This document shows positions 61,655 to 64,000 of a DNA stretch of 64,000 nt, in pieces (the stretch's first letter is position 1; every line of letters starts with the position of its first letter). The notes under the pieces are model-generated. The model saw only the letters and a program-made list of their open reading frames with translations, had not been told where the DNA came from and searched no databases. The stretch is from JACJXF01 sp964404825 (lineage in GTDB: Bacteria; Bacteroidota; Bacteroidia; Bacteroidales; GCA-2748055). The stretch lies in NCBI GenBank assembly GCA_964404825.1, contig CAYOLQ010000004.1, positions 1-64,000 of the forward strand. The letters run 5' to 3'. The position numbers and the translations under genes were made by a program.

Positions 61655-64000
61655 ATGCAAAAAAAATATTCCGTAATCCTTATTATATTTGGATTTTTCT
61701 TCCCGTTATTCCTTAGCGCCCAGCTAATTACCAGCGATCCGCTGATTCCTGTTGCAAGCCAGCCGGTGAATCTGTATTTCCACTCTGATCTCGAAACAGG
61801 AACCCTTAAAAATTATACAGGCGAACTTTATGTTCATACCGGAGTTATCCTATCCGATGGAACCCAATGGCAAAATGTTATAGGATCGTGGGGAAATAAC
61901 ACAAGTCAGCCAAAACTACAATATGAGGGTTCATATACCTATAAATTAAGCATTACCCCCGATATTTACACATTCTATTCAGTACCACTTAATAAAACAA
62001 TTCAAAAAATTGCTCTCGTTGTCCGAAGTGCCGAAACGCCTATTAAACAAACTGCAGATTTGTTTGTGCCGGTATTCGCAGAAGGTCTGAATGTCAATTT
62101 TTCTATTCCGGAAGAACGAAGCGGAATAGTAGAACTTAACGAAATGGTTCCGGTTACGGCTAATGCCAGCGCATCTGACAGCATGGCCCTTTTTAAAAAC
62201 GGAACATACATAAAAAGTACAAAAATATCACAAACCCTCAGTCATACATTTTCAGCCAGTGAATATGGCGAAAATCAGGTCGTTGTTAAGGCTTTTCTGG
62301 CAAATGAAACGGTTTCAGACACATTTTTCTACTTTGTAAGACCTGCACCGGTTGTACAGTCTCTGCCTGTCGGAACTAAAGACGGAATCAATTATATATC
62401 AGACAATTCGGTTATTTTGTGTTTATATGCACCTTCCAAATCGTTTGTTTTTGTTCCGGGGGATTTCTCTAACTGGACAGCAAACGCCTCCACCTATATG
62501 AAGCGCACTCCCGATACTCAGCGTTACTGGTTACAAATTGACGGACTCGTTCCCGGTAAGGAGTATGCTTATCAGTATCTTGTTGACGGAAATCTCCTGA
62601 TTGGAGATCCTTATACCGATAAAATTCTGGATCCATGGAATGATGAGTGGATAAGCAGTACAACATATCCCAACCTTAAACCATATCCCAAAGGACTTAC
62701 AACCGGAATTGTAAGTGTTTTTCAGACTGCACAGACACCGTTTGTCTGGAAGCATAACGATTTTACTCCTGTTCCAAATGAACAGGCCGTTATTTATGAA
62801 CTCCTTCTTCGCGATTTTCTTGCGGCACATGACTGGAAAACACTGACAGATACATTGAATTATTTCAGCAAGCTGGGAGTAACAGCTTTGGAAATTATGC
62901 CTTTCAATGAGTTTGAAGGCAATGAGAGCTGGGGGTATAATCCTTCCTATTATTTTGCTCCCGATAAATATTACGGACCAAAAAACGATCTTAAAGCTTT
63001 TGTTGATTCGTGCCACAGCCGGGGAATAGCCGTAATTATGGATATGGTGCTGAATCATTCTTACGGACAAAGTCCCCTCGTACAACTTTACTGGAACTCC
63101 ACCCTGAACCAACCGGCTGCAAATAATCCATGGTACAATCAGACCTCGCCCAATACTGCATATTCATGGGGATACGACTTTAATCATGAGTATCAGACAA
63201 CCAAAGATTTTGTTGATCGGGTAACGGCATACTGGATGAATGAATACAAGATAGACGGATACCGCTTTGATTTCACCAAAGGATTTACAAACACACCTGG
63301 TGATGGCAGCGCGTATGACGCTAAAAGAATCACAATTCTGAAAAGAATGGCCGACAAAATCTGGCAGGTAAATCCGGATGCATATGTAATTCTGGAACAC
63401 TTTGCCGATAATTCCGAAGAAACGGTCCTGGCCAATTATGGGATGATGATTTGGGGCAATATCAATTACAATTACAATGAGGCTGCAATGGGCTATAACG
63501 AATCAGGAAAATCTGATTTTAACTGGGTTTCATATAAAAACAGAGGCTGGCAAAGCCCTAATCTTGTTGGTTATATGGAGAGTCACGATGAAGAGCGTAT
63601 AATGTTTAAAACAATTGCATATGGAAATGCTTCAGGTACCTATAATACTAAGTTACTGCCTGTTGCGTTGCGTAGGATGGAGCTGGCGGCAGCTTTTTTC
63701 CTGACAGTACCCGGGCCAAAAATGATTTGGCAATTCGGAGAAATGGGATATGATATCTCCATCGATTATAATGGAAGAGTTGGCAACAAGCCTATCCACT
63801 GGGACTACCTGACCACCCGTCCCCGCCTGAATCCTGTTTTTTCCAGTCTGATCCACCTGAAAACGCAGGAGCCGGCATTTTCTACCACAGATTTTACCTT
63901 GTCGGTTAGCAGTGCGGTGAAACGTATCGAGTTGAACCATGCAGACATGGACGTAAGGATTATCGGAAACTTTGATGTGGTTAGCCAGCCGGCTAATCCA
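61655..64000 (+). CDS. Secreted GH13 alpha-amylase family protein, C-terminus beyond the window
   Basis: 782 residues are visible and the frame stays open to the last base. Signal peptide (about 1-23, ending LSAQ), two beta-sandwich regions (about 24-240), a CBM48-like domain (about 260-340) with VFVPGDFSNWT, and the catalytic barrel from about 365. The GH13 triad is D539 (DGYRFDFTKG), E581 (VILEHF) and D645 (ESHDEERI). It should cut starch or glycogen outside the cell, feeding the SusCD transporter. The missing C-terminus might hold a type IX secretion tail. Confidence 0.92.
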   Translation, partial: MQKKYSVILIIFGFFFPLFLSAQLITSDPLIPVASQPVNLYFHSDLETGTLKNYTGELYVHTGVILSDGTQWQNVIGSWGNNTSQPKLQYEGSYTYKLSITPDIYTFYSVPLNKTIQKIALVVRSAETPIKQTADLFVPVFAEGLNVNFSIPEERSGIVELNEMVPVTANASASDSMALFKNGTYIKSTKISQTLSHTFSASEYGENQVVVKAFLANETVSDTFFYFVRPAPVVQSLPVGTKDGINYISDNSVILCLYAPSKSFVFVPGDFSNWTANASTYMKRTPDTQRYWLQIDGLVPGKEYAYQYLVDGNLLIGDPYTDKILDPWNDEWISSTTYPNLKPYPKGLTTGIVSVFQTAQTPFVWKHNDFTPVPNEQAVIYELLLRDFLAAHDWKTLTDTLNYFSKLGVTALEIMPFNEFEGNESWGYNPSYYFAPDKYYGPKNDLKAFVDSCHSRGIAVIMDMVLNHSYGQSPLVQLYWNSTLNQPAANNPWYNQTSPNTAYSWGYDFNHEYQTTKDFVDRVTAYWMNEYKIDGYRFDFTKGFTNTPGDGSAYDAKRITILKRMADKIWQVNPDAYVILEHFADNSEETVLANYGMMIWGNINYNYNEAAMGYNESGKSDFNWVSYKNRGWQSPNLVGYMESHDEERIMFKTIAYGNASGTYNTKLLPVALRRMELAAAFFLTVPGPKMIWQFGEMGYDISIDYNGRVGNKPIHWDYLTTRPRLNPVFSSLIHLKTQEPAFSTTDFTLSVSSAVKRIELNHADMDVRIIGNFDVVSQPANP

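Overview
The window reads as chromosomal DNA of a Bacteroidota bacterium, probably Bacteroidales/Marinilabiliales-like; the genus cannot be fixed from sequence alone. Evidence: an AT-rich genome, SusC/SusD/SusE-F genes, PorT-type barrels, a head-GIN protein, an HYC_CC_PP protein, a SiaC protein, a zinc-less DnaG, and promoter boxes of the Bacteroidota type (TAnnTTTG with an upstream TTTG). Three N runs (8281-8380, 37211-37220, 37501-37510) show it is a draft or metagenome scaffold.

Layout. 1-6.7 kb: nadA (partial), rpiB, an Rrf2 regulator with three cysteines, VanZ-like protein, hemW, a coiled-coil membrane protein, a LuxR regulator paired with a RIC-type di-iron hemerythrin protein, and a CDF metal transporter. 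6.8-14.6 kb: a metal-handling neighbourhood. An HYC_CC_PP protein, a TonB receptor and a periplasmic HMA protein lie on the plus strand. After gpmA comes a tight minus-strand operon lgt-zupT-CDF-SO_0444 permease/HMA. 14.8-27 kb: an Ig-like lipoprotein, a ROK kinase with a sugar MFS transporter, a USP, a CPBP/epimerase/SDR operon, an acyl-CoA synthetase, DUF2461, ispD and a DUF2807 protein. 27.2-34 kb: a complete TetR-TolC-MFP-RND efflux operon with an operator palindrome ahead of it. 34-48.8 kb: a BamA-like protein, ComF, UbiX, a PorT-like barrel, CobB, DnaG, a cytidylate-kinase-like protein, two lipoproteins, Nudix, patatin, SiaC, a DUF4143 ATPase preceded by three iterons, and an alpha/beta hydrolase.

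48.8-64 kb: tRNA-Met followed by a maltose/alpha-glucan utilisation locus. It holds maltose phosphorylase (GH65) with its MFS transporter, a LacI regulator, SusC, SusD, SusE/F and a secreted GH13 alpha-amylase that runs off the end. The amylase would cut starch at the surface, SusCD import the malto-oligosaccharides, the MFS protein pass them across the inner membrane and GH65 phosphorolyse maltose. A 14-bp LacI-type site lies ahead of both the MFS/GH65 unit and susC.

The most unusual structure is non-coding. (1) Two tandem 111-bp copies of broken tRNA-Met have the D-arm replaced by a perfect palindrome of the form TCCCGAT-N4-ATCGGGA. (2) A three-copy intergenic repeat carries the same palindrome in two copies, the third acting as an empty site. 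(3) A four-helix-bundle (S23-like) gene sits inside a 628-bp cassette bounded by perfect 11-bp inverted repeats and GTAACGGG minisatellites in opposite orientation. (4) Three 16-bp iterons lie at exactly 32-bp spacing upstream of the DUF4143 ATPase.
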